The notes under the pieces were generated by a model that saw only the letters and a program-made list of their open reading frames with translations, ran no database searches and was not told the DNA's origin. Source: Azorinus chamasolen (taxonomy: Eukaryota > Mollusca > Bivalvia > Cardiida > Solecurtidae). From it: a DNA stretch of 64,000 bases. Shown here one piece after another: positions 31,212 through 42,256 of the stretch; position 1 is the stretch's first letter; each line of letters opens with the position of its first letter. The stretch spans positions 4,407,093-4,471,092 of the forward strand of contig OY755242.1 of the NCBI GenBank assembly GCA_963576725.1, given 5' to 3'. Both the position numbers and the translations under genes were made by a program.

Positions 31212-31311
31212 AGCAGAGCAGTGTATAAGATATGCAGTGGTATGTGGTCAAATGTATGTACTCGGGAACATGCATCGACTGAATGCATTTCAAAGCCCTA
31301 TCGGACAAGGC

Positions 31312-31571
31312 TTAACCCCTTTTCCGTTCTAGCTATATGTATTCCAAATTTCAATACTTACTGAATATTCATGGACAAAATAGTAACAATGAAATATGGA
31401 AGGTGGAACATTCTAGCCGTTTTAGAAACGAAAGAAACTAAGCTATCAAATTCCATTAGCAAATAATTATTATATCATACCCTTATCAGACGGCTCCCAT
31501 ATGACCTGTCTGATCTGGTCTACTCTGTTTGCAGATGAGTGAAAATGCGTTTATATGTTGGAAAGGGTTAA
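31312..31571 (+). mobile_element. Family C1 MITE, complete
   Basis: TTAA at 31312-31315 and 31568-31571; 'atttcaatacttactgaata', 'gaaggtggaacattctagcc'. The hairpin is decayed on the left ('ataattattatatcatac'). Confidence 0.8.
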
Positions 31572-32049
31572 GGCTGGCTAAATTTCATTTCGTAAAGTTT
31601 TTGATACTGAAGCACAGATACTGGTTTGGTATTCAAAATGAACTTTTATAAGAAAGCAAAGTGGAAAAGACTACGTTGTGGAAGTCCATTGGCACACGTG
31701 GGGCACATTTGTAAATTAAAGTCTATTCCAACTGAATATGTTAAAATGATGGCTCGGTTTCATATAGTGGTTTGGACACGTAATTTAACTGTTCTCACGT
31801 TGATTCTGCTGACATATTTAAAAAATGAACCAGCTTTCATATTTCTCCATACTCTGTTCAAATTTTCCTTTTACAACAGTAGTGCGCCATCGATCTTGGC
31901 CTATCCCAAAGTCAACAAATGACTTATGTGATCCACTATCTTACGGGGCATATCTCTAGTGTCACCTATGTACAAGATGCATTGATTTATACTAAACGTA
32001 CGGCGGTCAAACTAGGCTGGTAAAGGCAACACTACATTGAAGAAATAAA
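31572..32049. other. No recognised feature
   Basis: A 98-codon frame at 31626-31922 (+) shows no recognisable domain and lies in repeat-rich intergenic DNA; I do not call it a gene. Confidence 0.3.
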
Positions 32050-32121
32050 GAATCTGTCTACAGTAGACCCTGTCCTAACCAGCCATTCATTTTTGAACAT
32101 AGGAGTGTTAAAAAGCAGATA

Positions 32122-32255
32122 CAGTAAAACTACTCTAATGCGACCAGCAAAAAGGGGCGTAATTCACAGTGGCAGAGGTGGCAGGTAGCTTAATGCAGGT
32201 TAAACGTAATGCAGCAAGCTCCTATAGGACCTTTCTGCATTACTTTTGCTCGCAG
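32122..32255. mobile_element. Family B MITE, copy B3, right end missing
   Basis: CAGTAAAACTACTCTAATGC start at TA, left arm 'ggcaggtagcttaatgcagg', apex agctcctataggacct. The right arm stops after 'tgcattacttttgc'. A B2-type tip ('acagtagaccctgtcc') lies just upstream. Confidence 0.65.
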
Positions 32256-32517
32256 CGAAACCCTATCGTGCTACTACTTTATTAGACTTGTATTGGATAG
32301 GCCATTCTAATGAGCGGCAGACATATAGTGCTTGGTAGCGAACATGTGAATATATCTTTCCTCAATACACACATTATCTACAACTCTGATTTAAAGATTA
32401 AACGTACAAATAATTTGGATTTAGAAGAAAATATGTGATGTCATTGGCCAACAGTTTTGATCCTGATTGAAAATCGGGTAAACTGGCATCTTATCAGGTT
32501 CCAAACCTTTTTAATAA

Positions 32518-32704
32518 TCAAACTCTAATTCGATCACTTATTGAATAAACATGGGTGTCTTTATAAGCAGGCGTTTGCTTAATGCAGGACAAAAGTAATA
32601 CAGAAAGCTTCTGTATTACTTTTATCCTGCATTAAGCTACCACATGCATCTAGCACCTATTAATTATACCTCTTTAAGGTGGTCGCATTAGCGGGGTTTT
32701 ACTG
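32518..32704. mobile_element. Family B MITE, copy B4
   Basis: Left tip decayed ('caaactctaattcgatc'). The arms pair directly as 'cagaaagcttctg' without the CTCCT apex. The right end 'cattagcggggttttactg' is intact. Confidence 0.7.
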
Positions 32705-32739
32705 TTATGTTTGTCTCGAGATATATAGCAGATATTTCA

Positions 32740-32960
32740 ACACTCTACCTTATGAATACTCGTGTAAGGACTAATTAGTTTTGGATATTAATGTTTTATA
32801 AGAGCATAATGAACATTTGACTGTGGTATTGATCAGATCTATACCAGTCCATACGCAAATAGAGCAGACCCTAACTAGACAGTTCATACAAGAGCTGTCT
32901 GATCTAGCTGTACCTCGGATTGTAACACGTAAATGTACTTAAATATGTATCTTTATCAAG
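32740..32960 (+). mobile_element. Family C2 MITE, diverged
   Basis: 'cttatgaatactcgtgtaag', 'ttttataagagcataatgaa', hairpin 'ctagacagttcatacaagag', end 'tatcaagttaatagttaa'. Confidence 0.6.
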
Positions 32961-33046
32961 TTAATAGTTAACTTAAATTCAGTCATTCATTCATGAATTC
33001 ATTTCATCCATTCATTCAACTGAAACTGGCTGAGAAGTTAGTCCAA

Positions 33047-34423
33047 CAAGATTCACCTGACGTTGACCTTTATGCAAGAATAAATTAAAGTGAGATGACG
33101 CAGTATATATCAATACTCGCCAGTACAGAATAAAGTGCACGGGAGACACAATATAATCAATCTGAGGCACATTCTTGGAGATACATTTGTCAATGGTGAA
33201 TGGTATTTAATATGGTATACCTGGATATATAGTCAAACAACTAGGTCTGACGGGTCACGGGTTCGCCGAGTCCATTTTTAAGGGATATCAGCATATCGGA
33301 TATCCACGTGCCATTTTTAAAAGAAAGGGTTTAGTTATAGGTATTATATAAACAATAAGCGCATTAGTTATCGGAAACATAGTGTAGTGGATAAGTCCTA
33401 GGGCCATAAAGAAATATACGACCGGCGAACATTTTTATTTGGCGCACGTTCGAGTCTCGCATCTACCAAAAACATTATTTTTTTTGCTAAAATATTAAGG
33501 ATTCTATAATTACTTAAAATTATATTTTGATTGATTTTTACCCTTTTCTTTCGTTTCCAGGAGGGGGGGGGGTATTCTTTTATTTCCAATTTTATTTCAA
33601 CCATCGTATATTTTATTGTTATATATCTACGGTGAAACATCTCTAAATCGGACACCCAAAACTTAAGTCATTGTTGGCCTTTAAGGCAGGCGGCAGCATA
33701 TTTTTGAGGAAAAAGTCATGCAGGAAGTCCTCTTAACCCTTCGCTTGCTATTCACGTCAATATACCTACCTGTAAATAGTGAAGACTCAGATGAAACAGC
33801 TCCTGCAGGAACTGTCTCATCAGGGTCTGCACTATTTACAAGTTGATTGTGCAACCAGTGCCCTCCACAGCAGTGATTGCACAGCGAAATACTTAAAAGC
33901 ATTGGTTTTGTTGTGCACTAAGGACACTAAATCTTATATTGATATTTTAGCATGTATTTATTTTTGAAAATAGGGCTCGAACTCAAACAAAGGCACCCTT
34001 CCCTAATATTGACGAACATGTGCATAAATGGGCATTAGAATTATACAATATGACATAAATAATATTTTACTATTCATTCAAGATGAACCCATGCTTAATA
34101 AAAAACTACTCTCGCAATGCCTTCTGCGTACCGAGACTTTGCCTACTGCGCTAAACTGCTGACAACAATTCGCCTTCATTTTTATCTGATATACTGAACT
34201 CGTCTGTTTAAAAAATGGTCCGAGAACATGCGGAATGCTGCTCTCCCTAAAAATGGACTCGGCTGACCTTTTACACGTCAGACCTAGTTATTTGACTTTT
34301 TTTAAAACCATATGCAACCTGGTATAAATAATTCACGGAGACTACCGAAGTTATATATAGAAAACCCTAGCGTAGTGTGAAATTATGATAATAGAGGTCA
34401 GCAACGTCAGGTGAATCTTGTTA
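33047..34423. repeat. Long diverged inverted repeat FB2
   Basis: Left arm about 33047-33510 ('aacaagattcacctgacgtt ... actaggtctgacgg ... cgagtccatttttaaggg') returns as a complement at about 33940-34423 ('ccctaaaaatggactcgg ... acgtcaggtgaatcttgtt'). Both arms hold a tRNA-like pair: A-box-like 'tagtgtagtgg' (33381) or 'tagcgcagtagg' (minus, near 34155) and B-box-like 'gttcgagtctc' or 'gttcgagccc'. The spacer contains an A-type remnant (33630-33732) with E3 inside it. The arms are clearly less alike than those of FB3. Confidence 0.7.
33733..33895 (+). mobile_element. Family E MITE, copy E3, right end truncated
   Basis: Begins at TTAA 33733-33736 with CCCTTCGCTTGCTATT. Hairpin 'gatgaaacagctcctgcagg' and 'gggtctgcactatttaca', then 'ccctccacagcagtgattgc'. 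It sits inside the hairpin of an older A-type element ('gcaggaagtcctc'). Confidence 0.8.
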
Positions 34424-34639
34424 TACTATACATGCCCTTTCTCTCAGGTAGCATAGTAGACCTAGATTAAATGGCTAATCAGGGGCTGCTCTGTTTGCTT
34501 ATGAAATTATTATAAATCTGACTTTATAGTGTCTACCTATAAAACAAGAGTACCGCATACGGTACTACGGTACATGATACGCCCAGTTGCAAACTGTCTC
34601 TGATTCAATATGCCTTATACGTGTTGACATTGTCTAATC

Positions 34640-35340
34640 TTTGCTTCAGATCTTGATTTTCATAGTAAGGTGATATTATATAAAAAAAAATCGAAGCGAA
34701 TATTTTATTAAATAAAAAAGTTACGGCCATCCTCATATTTGCAGATGTTCGTAAAGTGCAAGGGCCATAACTCTGTAACGACAAATTGAATTAACCTCAA
34801 AATTAACTCAGCTTCAGATTTTCTTGCATAAAACATTTGTGTGAAAATTTCATTAATATGCGTTTAATAGTTTTCCCAGAAAACAATAGACAAGCCAAAA
34901 GTTGACAGACGAACAAAGCAACAAATGCACAAAGCTCAAGGGCCATAACTTTAAAATAAAATGACATATCAAAAAAACCTGCAATGTATGTGAAAATCCA
35001 TATTAGGGTAATATCATATAAAAACTTTGAAGTAAATATCATTTAAAATAAAAAGGTTACGGGCATCCTCATATGTGCATATATATATTCATTAATTTTA
35101 GGTGCAAGGGCCATAACTCCAAAAACGACAAATCAAATGATCCTCAGAATCGACCCAGCTTCATATCTTGATGCATTAAAGATTTATGTGAAGTTTCATT
35201 AATATCCGTCGAATAGTTTTCTGAGAAAACAGCGGACAAACAAAATGTTGACGAACGAACGAACGAACGAACGAACAAACGAACGGACGGACGGACGGTC
35301 AGGGCCATACCAATATGCGACCACCTTATTAGGTATAAAA
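34640..35340. repeat. Dispersed 'agggccataact' repeat
   Basis: Three related segments each begin 'caagggccataactc' (near 34760, 34940, 35105). The last passes through 'gtgaagtttcattaatatcc' to a (gaac)n-(gacg)n tail and 'ggtcagggccataccaatat'. I recall this as widespread in bivalve genomes. A short phrase following it (35350-35405, 'tatagtctactttcagtccg') recurs at 56170-56225. Confidence 0.7.
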
Positions 35341-35490
35341 CGTAAAGTACATGTACCTAGTTATAGTCTACTTTCAGTCCGAACGACCGCTCCGCCGACT
35401 GTACGTTTAGGCCATTAGCCTACAATATTGAGCACTGCTAACACATGGCACTATTACGCAGCCGCAGTACCGGCTAGTGTCCCTCATATG

Positions 35491-37308
35491 CACAGGTGCT
35501 AGGCGTGTGGCCATTTCACAAATACTGCTTATAAATACCTTCAAATACGTTTAGACATCATAACTTGACATTATAAAAAAAAGAAAAAAAAATGAAAAAA
35601 AATTATTTTTTTTCGTATAATATATTACTATATAAAGGTATGTAACTAAATGGTCCAAAGTGGCAGAAAAAATGCACCAACTACATTCCGCGTCTTGTTA
35701 CGACGTCAATTTCCGCTCGATTTCAATCAAATATGAGTCAATGCACGCAGAAATGTCCAGTCTTTCAAATATACACCATTGATTGCCGATCATAAGCCGA
35801 AAAATTACTGTTTTGAGACGATAAACTCCAGATTAGATTTAGTCGACCGAGTCACTACCGACACATACATGCACATTTTCACCACTGATGACATCGAAAG
35901 TCACACTAGATCTCATAATATGGTCCGTTTTCCACTCTCATTCAATAAAACTAACATAACCATTCAACTTACTGTCGATGTCAACCTCAAAGTTACTACC
36001 GGTTCTACGAAACTGAAGAGTTTTCGAAACAACCCGCGGCTGTCAACATTCGGCCAGCCATGATTTTTCGTGACCCGGAAATGCTTGAAGCGAAGAAGCG
36101 ACTGGTGCCCGGCAGACCATTTGACTACTATAAAGCAGGTAACAAGTGCCCTGTAAACTGCTGATTATGTTCGCCCAAAATTTAGATTTTCTATTCTAAT
36201 AAGACTGAAAAAAAGAGAGAACTAGCTCTATTTAAAATTTAATGACAGCCTTCATTTCATATATATATTAGGAACAATGACTATAGTTACTTGGTAATTA
36301 TACTGATTATTTTATAATCGTTTGCTTTCTAATATATGTGTTAATTTATTTTTCATATATAGTGTCCAGCACATGACTGAAAAATGTATACGTCGACTGC
36401 ATTTTATTTTCCAGTTAACGTTTCCCTGTTCAATAATCATGTAAGAAAAAGTAACACCATGAATATTTATTATAATGGTATAGAATTATATCTATATATC
36501 ATGGCACAAATGGAGTAGATCCTGGTCTTCTACGAGCTATCTGATTTGGGTCTATACTGTTTTCAAATGCGTGAAAAGGTGTTTATAGGAGGGAAAGGGT
36601 TAACAGGGTGTTTTATACAGAAACCGGGCACCAGTAATCATGTTTACAGGGCACTTGTTACCTGCTTCATAGTAGTCAAATGGTCTGCCGGGCACCAGTC
36701 GCTTCTTCGCTTCAAGCATTTCCGGGTCACGAAAATCATGGCTGGCCGAATGTTGACAGCCGCGGGTTGTTTCGAAAACTCTTCAGTTTCGTAGAACCGG
36801 TAGTAACTTTGAGGTTGACATCGACAGTAAGTTGAATGGTTATGTTAGTTTTATTGAATGAGAGTGGAAAACGGACCATATTATGAGATCTAGTGTGACT
36901 TTCGATGTCATCAGTGGTGAAAATGTGCATGTATGTGTCGGTAGTGACTCGGTCGACTAAATCTAATCTGGAGTTTATCGTCTCAAAACAGTAATTTTTC
37001 GGCTTATGATCGGCAATCAATGGTGTATATTTGAAAGACTGGACATTTCTGCGTGCATTGACTCATATTTGATTGAAATCGAGCGGAAATTGACGTCGTA
37101 ACAAGACGCGGAATGTAGTTGGTGCATTTTTTCTGCCACTTTGGACCATTTAGTTACATACCTTTATATAGTAATATATTATACGAAAAAAAATAATTTT
37201 TTTTCATTTTTTTTTCTTTTTTTTATAATGTCAAGTTATGATGTCTAAACGTATTTGAAGGTATTTATAAGCAGTATTTGTGAAATGGCCACACGCCTAG
37301 CACCTGTG
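35491..37308. repeat. Near-identical long inverted repeat FB3
   Basis: Arms 35491-36158 and 36642-37308 (about 667 bp each) are almost identical complements; the only change I noticed is 'ctataaagc' versus 'ctatgaagc'. Outer tips read 'cacaggtgctaggcgtgtgg'. Each arm holds the same 94-codon frame (35779-36063 +, 36736-37020 -), not recognised; on the opposite strand a good ATG context gives only 'MAGRMLTAAGCFENSSVS'. The 483-bp spacer contains a C2 MITE. Could be a foldback transposon or a recent inverted duplication; a transcript would form a very long duplex. Confidence 0.93.
36415..36603 (+). mobile_element. Family C2 MITE in the FB3 spacer
   Basis: TTAA at both ends (36415-36418, 36600-36603); 'cgtttccctgttcaataatc' to 'ggagggaaaggg'. 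The hairpin is shortened ('tcctggtcttctacgagct'). Confidence 0.75.
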
Positions 37309-37317
37309 CTCATATGT

Positions 37318-37470
37318 ATCCATTTTAACCCCTGGGTGGAGAGGAGGCAACCTCGTGCGGATAGGAAACACTGAAAAGTTCGACCTGGTCTAGTCGGTAT
37401 TCGATCTCCGGACCCCTGGGTTATCAGCTCAACGCTCAACTACTAGGCCATGCCACCACCACCTATACCA
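37318..37470 (-). repeat. tRNA-derived SINE head
   Basis: On the minus strand 'ggtggcatggcctagtagtt' + 'gagcg' resembles the tRNA D-arm region with an A box, and 'gatcgaataccg' resembles a B box. A full cloverleaf is not evident, so this is a SINE or tRNA relic rather than a functional tRNA. Confidence 0.5.
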
Positions 37471-37955
37471 AAAGCATCATGTGCACATAATTTATGCAAT
37501 CATAATAATATCTGCAAATAAATATTCATGTCATTATTTCTTACATGAATATTCAACAGGGAACTCTTCATTAAGAGTTTGTCTGCTCGGCGTACATGTC
37601 TACATCCCCATCCTTCTAAACACGACCTCTACGTCACATCAGGATCGAAACCATTCACCACTCGGTCAACACAATACTCAGAAGCTCGAACAGAGCGCAA
37701 GTAAATAAGAGTACTAGATATCAACTGTTTAGCAGACATCATTTTTACAAAGATGATGGTAAAAAGGTTTGACATACCGTTTGTAGACAGTTGGTTGTCA
37801 TCTGTCAGATATGTTGTAATTATATACACTAAATGACATATTAGTTAGGCTATTGTCTCGACGAGGGGTTTGTCAGGACTTACATTGTGGACGAACAGTG
37901 ACTCGATAGATGTATTAGATAATGTATGTGCAGTAGAACCCGTCTTATGCGGCCA

Positions 37956-38166
37956 TTAACCCTTTCGCTGCCAAACTCTGTCGTCTGCTTTGTCGTCTGC
38001 TATAAATTTTCATTCTTTTGATTTTCTTCATTTTTGTTTCAAAAACATAGTAACAGTAACACACAGTTTGGATCCTGATGAGACGCCGATTTACTCGGCG
38101 TCTCATCTGGACCCAAACTGTTTGCATAGGTAATCATAGATCCGGCATTGGCAGCGAAAGGGTTAA
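37956..38166 (+). mobile_element. Family D MITE D1, complete reference copy
   Basis: TTAA at both ends; tips CCCTTTCGCTGCCA / TGGCAGCGAAAGGG. 'gtcgtctgctttgtcgtctg' and 'gattttcttcatttttgttt', then hairpin 'gatcctgatgagacgccgat' / 'tcggcgtctcatctgg'. CCCTTTNNCTGCC tips at TTAA fit piggyBac-like elements. Confidence 0.88.
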
Positions 38167-38329
38167 AATGAGGTTAATTATGGTCTGTAAGACAGGTGGT
38201 AGCTTAATGCAGGTTATACGTAATGCAGCAAGCTCCTATAGGAGCCTTTTGCATTACTTTTGCCCTGCATCATGCAACCATCTGCTTTAAGACCCCTATG
38301 TTCAATAATTGAATGGCTGCTTATTACAG

Positions 38330-38440
38330 GGTTCATGCTTATAAAACTTTTAGCTGAGTCTGAGTTCGTTCTCAAGTTTTTGATTGGTCAGATTTGAGCC
38401 AAAAGCTTGATAACTCAAATCTGACCAATCAAAAGCTTGA
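38330..38440. mobile_element. Family G fragment G3
   Basis: 'gggttcatgcttataaaact ... gctgagtctgagttcgttct', then 'gattggtcagatttgagcc' and its complement. The right terminus is missing. Confidence 0.6.
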
Positions 38441-38509
38441 GGTTCTACTGTATGACAACTATGTTAACATTTAAATGACATTTTATATAACAAGAAAGGG
38501 TTTGACCCT

Positions 38510-38850
38510 GGTAAAATTTGTTTGGATCAGATCGGTTTAATTCCAAAAGCAAACAGAACAGACCATGATCAGACGTCTCCTACAGCAGCCGTCTGCTCTG
38601 GGTCTACATTTTAAAAAGGTGTTGAAGGGTTACTTTGGAGTGAAAGGTGAAGCCAAACTAACTGTATACTATCAGAATTTGACGAAAACCCAATCTGTTT
38701 ACTTGACCTTTAAGACCCATTAAACAATAGCAATATTACCTTGACAGTGTAGACTCAGTTCTACCACATACTACAAGCAAACAGACAGTTCCTACCTGGT
38801 ATTGGTCTCCCCTGTTTGTAAATGATTGAAAAGGCGGGGTTATCAACTAA
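38510..38850. mobile_element. Two decayed family C fragments
   Basis: First: 'gcaaacagaacagaccatga ... tcctacagcagccgtctgct' (38550-38612) to 'ggtgttgaagggtta'. Second: 'caagcaaacagacagttcct ... ttggtctcccctgtttg' (38775-38820), lacking most of the left arm. Confidence 0.5.
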
Positions 38851-39153
38851 AGGCATATCTGGCGTGTCCCTTTCGAAAAAAGATACACAGACAATTTCAA
38901 ACAGCGTAGACCCAGATCAATCGCCATATTAAACGTTACCAAGCTGATCAAATTATCGCCATGGTTAAATGCATTATATAAAACATGTTTTTTCTTAATT
39001 TTCTTTTCTCAAACCTATCACAGAGACAGTTTGGATACTTATCTTTTGATTGGGCTGAGTAACCATATGTCTCATTTTGACCCAGTTTGCAAATAAAATC
39101 TCCCATTCGCCTGTACCATGATGAAGATTAAATTGCAGACTTCTGTTGGAATC

Positions 39154-39377
39154 TTATCCTTTCGCTTGCTACTCACATCAATATACCTACCTGCAAATAG
39201 TGAAGACCCAGATGAGACAGCTGAGTAACTCGGCGTCTCATCAGAATCCAAACTGTTTGTTACTGTTACTATGTTTTTGAAACAAAAATGAACAAAAATG
39301 AAGAAAATCAAAAGAATGAAAATTTGTAGCAGACGACAATGTTAGCAGACGGCAGAGTTTGGCAGCGAAAGGGTTAA
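39154..39377. mobile_element. Chimeric family E / family D MITE
   Basis: Left half is family E ('cctttcgcttgctactcaca ... gcaaatagtgaagacccaga'). Right half is family D in reverse ('ctcggcgtctcatcagaatc ... ggcagcgaaagggttaa'). The switch falls inside the hairpin: shared 'ccagatgagac', then E-type 'agct', then D-type 'gagtaactcgg'. Termini are TTAT and TTAA. Confidence 0.85.
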
Positions 39378-39527
39378 AGACCCGTGATAATGCTTGATTT
39401 AGAGCTCGAGTTAGAGAGAGTTTACTGTATTTATGATCCCGTAACGAGCGCCAATCGTGACTACTCGGCTTTTTCCGACTGACTCCTATAATGTAGAACA
39501 GTGTCGACACGGATAAAATTCAACATT

Positions 39528-39730
39528 CAACCCATTACTCCAAATATACGCCTTTAACGTCTCCTATAGCATAGGTCTGATCATGATCGTGCCTGTTTGT
39601 TTCAGTCGAATAATGTTGATGTGATTTTACCACTTCTGTCATGTCCAATTTAAGATTATGTAATCATGTGATTAATATACATTATTTCATAATTCCTACC
39701 ATGTATATTCATGACGTAAAGTGATAAACG
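39528..39730 (-). mobile_element. Family C2 MITE, one hairpin arm lost
   Basis: 'ttcaacccattactccaaat', then 'cgtctcctatagcataggtc' where the first arm should be, 'gtgattttaccacttctgtc' and 'atgtatattcatgacgtaaa'. Confidence 0.65.
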
Positions 39731-39843
39731 CGGAGGCTGGTCTGGTCTACACTGTTTTCAAATTTGTCTCATCGTCCCATTTCCCTATATCATAGTTCAA
39801 TCATTTTGCAACTTTACACGAGCAGGCGCAATAGCATGTATGC

Positions 39844-39925
39844 ATATCGAGGGCTTGGTGCAAACTATTCTAACTCATTCACAAAGTGAAGGAGTTAGAA
39901 TAGTTTTGCACCAAGCCCTCGATAT
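39844..39925. mobile_element. Small palindromic element, CGAGGGCTTGGTG arms
   Basis: About 34-base arms, 'atatcgagggcttggtgcaa ... ctattctaactc' and complement, around 'attcacaaagtgaag'. A single copy in this window; TA-rich flanks, no defined duplication. Confidence 0.65.
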
Positions 39926-40249
39926 ATACTTGACAAGTTGACAATGTGTGACAGTTTACGTTGTATTACGGAATCTACGGCGTTAGTTACAATCCAAGAT
40001 GGCCGTAACCCACCACCTGTAACTGAAATGCACGTGAGTTTTTATCGAATTGATATTAATGTCTTGACGTTTTCAAATTAGTTTTCAAAAGATCATTATT
40101 CCGTTCATTTAATTATTTCGAATGCCAAACCCGAATGCAAAATGTCAATCACAATCTATGCCTTTGGGCATAAAAATTATGTACTCTATTGAGTGTGACT
40201 GGCTATAAAAATACACGTATGCTACAATACAACTTGCCTATATAGATTG

Positions 40250-40426
40250 TATAATAAACAAACACGAGAGTCTATAAGAACCGGTGATAGCTAATGCATG
40301 ATGAAAGTTATGCGAAAATCTCCTAGAGGAGCTCCCTGCTTTACAATCGTCCTGCATTAAGCTACCCCCTATCTTTAAAACCAAGAAGTAGATTTATTTT
40401 AAGCGGTCGTTGTAGACACGTTTTAC
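40250..40426. mobile_element. A/B-type element remnant hosting E2
   Basis: 'ggtgatagctaatgcatgat', apex tctcctagaggagct, 'cctgcattaagctaccccct' and end 'cggtcgttgtagacacgttt' + 'tac', broken by E2 at its last bases. Confidence 0.6.
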
Positions 40427-40677
40427 TTAACCCTTCGCTTGCTATTCACGCCAATATACCTACCTGTAAATAGTGAAGACCCAGATGAGACAGCTCCTGC
40501 AGGAGCTGTCTCATCAGGGTCTGCACTATTTACAATTTGATTGTGCAACCACTGTGCACTCCACAGCAGTCATTGCACAGCGATATACTTGTACACAGTG
40601 AAGATATATGTAATTATACAACAGGGCATGGGTAAAGAAGGAGAAATGTATTTTAAATTCAGCAAGAGAAGGGTTAA
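40427..40677 (+). mobile_element. Family E MITE, copy E2, complete
   Basis: 251 bp, TTAA at both ends, tips CCCTTCGCTTGCTATT / AGCAAGAGAAGGG. The hairpin 'gatgagacagctcctgcagg' is perfect over about 17 bases per arm and extends through 'gtgaagaccc' / 'gggtctgcac'. Opposite orientation to E1. Confidence 0.9.
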
Positions 40678-41490
40678 TGGCCAAATCGTGATATCTTGCA
40701 AATACGTTTTATATTGTATAAACCTTTGACCTGATGGAGATCTTGCAAACAGGGTAGTCCCAGATCAGACGACTGATTAAAGTCTCATAATTGTTCCCCT
40801 ACATGTAATATATGACGCCTGTCTCCGGTATAATATACAGAATAAACCCTTAGCCTGTTAGAAAAACGATGTCTGCTTAGTATATGACATGTTGTAAGTA
40901 GTGTTGCACTTTTAATTATTACTCATGAACAGACTCAATAAAACCAAATCTGCAATTTTCTCGTTTTGCATTCCTACGTTTGCTTTCCAAGGATCACCAA
41001 TTTCCAGAATATATGTTAAAAGTTTCGCTCGTGTGTGATTCGTTCGAGCTTTAGAAAACTAACTATTTACTTAGTGTCAAACAAAATGGATGCTGATGAG
41101 GTTCTATTACCTGACAATTGGTTAATGAAATAAAATAATTTTGATTCAAGCTCTTTGTTGTTTTGTCAACTTTATGTTAAAATGCAATTCACATTTAATC
41201 ATTTTCTCCATATATCACATTTTACAAACCGTATAAAAACAGCTAAATAGTATTTAAGATGTCATTATTTCTTGCATTAAAATTGGACAGGGAATGGGTT
41301 CAATGGTAAAGGATGAAATGTAGAATGAAGATATAATGGGTTTCCGCCATGTTGGATTTATCCAAACACGTGCATCCCGTCCTCTCATTCAGTAAATAAC
41401 AAACAGTGTGACAATTATTCTTCTGAATATTGTAGAATGTCATTTGACGACACAGGACATCCTGTGGAATGTCGTCAGAGCCATAGGACA
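40678..41490. other. No recognised gene
   Basis: A C-type remnant at 40747-40790 ('gcaaacagggtagtcccaga'). The paired frames around 41300-41500 follow a small local palindrome ('gacgacacaggacatcctgt' + 'ggaatgtcgtc'). Confidence 0.35.
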
Positions 41491-41600
41491 TTTTAACCCT
41501 TTACCTCATAAAGATCCCTTTTCACGCCGTTGCAAAGTAAGTAGGTCCAGATCAGACAGCCCTGCTCCTTGCTTATTGCTTGTCTCGGGTCTTTTATCTC
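41490..41600 (-). mobile_element. Family C2 left-end fragment
   Basis: 'tttaaccctttacctcataa', 'cacgccgttgcaaagtaagt', 'ggtccagatcagacagccct', then truncated. Confidence 0.5.
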
Positions 41601-41654
41601 GGGTTTCATTATTCATGTTTTGTCTCAGGTCTCGTTGTTTATTTTTTACCAGGC

Positions 41655-41735
41655 CAGTTTTAGCTCACCTGAGCCTGAGCTATTGTGACTGCGATCCGTC
41701 CGTCGTCCGTCCACATTTTCAATGTTCGGGTATGA
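41655..41735 (+). repeat. Fragment of a 'gctcacctgagc' repeat
   Basis: 'tagctcacctgagcctgagc' and '(cgtc)n' as in 'gatccgtccgtcgtccgtcc'. I recall similar sequences as common in molluscan genomes. Confidence 0.45.
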
Positions 41736-41779
41736 TTTTCTCTTATCTTATGGCTGATGTTTTGTCTTCGGTCTATTGT

Positions 41780-42255
41780 CAATAACTGTTATTGTTTTTT
41801 TGTTTCGGGTCTCATTGTTTATGTATCGTATCGTGCCTTATTATTTATAGTTTCACTTGGGTCTCATTGTTTATGTATCGTATCGTGCCTTATTATTTAT
41901 AGTTTCACTTGGGTCTCATTGTTTATGTATCGTATCGTGCCTTATTATTTATAGTTTCACTTGGGTCTCATTGTTTATGTATCGTATCGTGCCTTATTAT
42001 TTATAGTTTCACTCGGGTCACATTGTTTATGTATCGTATCGTGCCTTATTATTTATAGTTTCACTTGGATCTCATTGTTTATGTATCGTATCGTGCCTTA
42101 TTATTTATAGTTTCACTCGGGTCTCATTGTTTATGTATCGTATCGTGCCTTATTATTTATAGTTTCACTCGGGTCCCATTGTTAATGTATCGTATCTTAC
42201 CTTATTATTTATAGTTTCATTCGGGTCTCATTGTTTATGTTTCATCAATGATCAT
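41780..42255. repeat. 52-bp tandem array
   Basis: About eight to nine copies of 'gtctcattgtttatgtatcg' + 'tatcgtgccttattatttat' + 'agtttcacttgg'. Frames in this block are repeat-driven. Confidence 0.95.
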
Positions 42256-42256
42256 A

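Larger units (their letters stand above)
37931..38450. mobile_element. Family B2 element with two nested insertions
   Basis: Start CAGTAGAACCCGTCTTATGC, hairpin 'aggtggtagcttaatgcagg ... agctcctataggagcc', end 'ggttctactg'. D1 (37956-38166) is inserted at a TTAA near its left end and G3 (38330-38440) near its right end. Confidence 0.75.

Noticed and set aside
31626..31922. 98-codon frame as a gene
   Set aside because: No recognisable domain, splice context or regulatory sequence; surrounded by MITEs.
35491..37308. FB3 as a sequencing foldback artefact
   Set aside because: The arms are separated by 483 bp of different sequence with its own TTAA-bounded MITE and show at least one difference; read support was not available, so it is not fully excluded.
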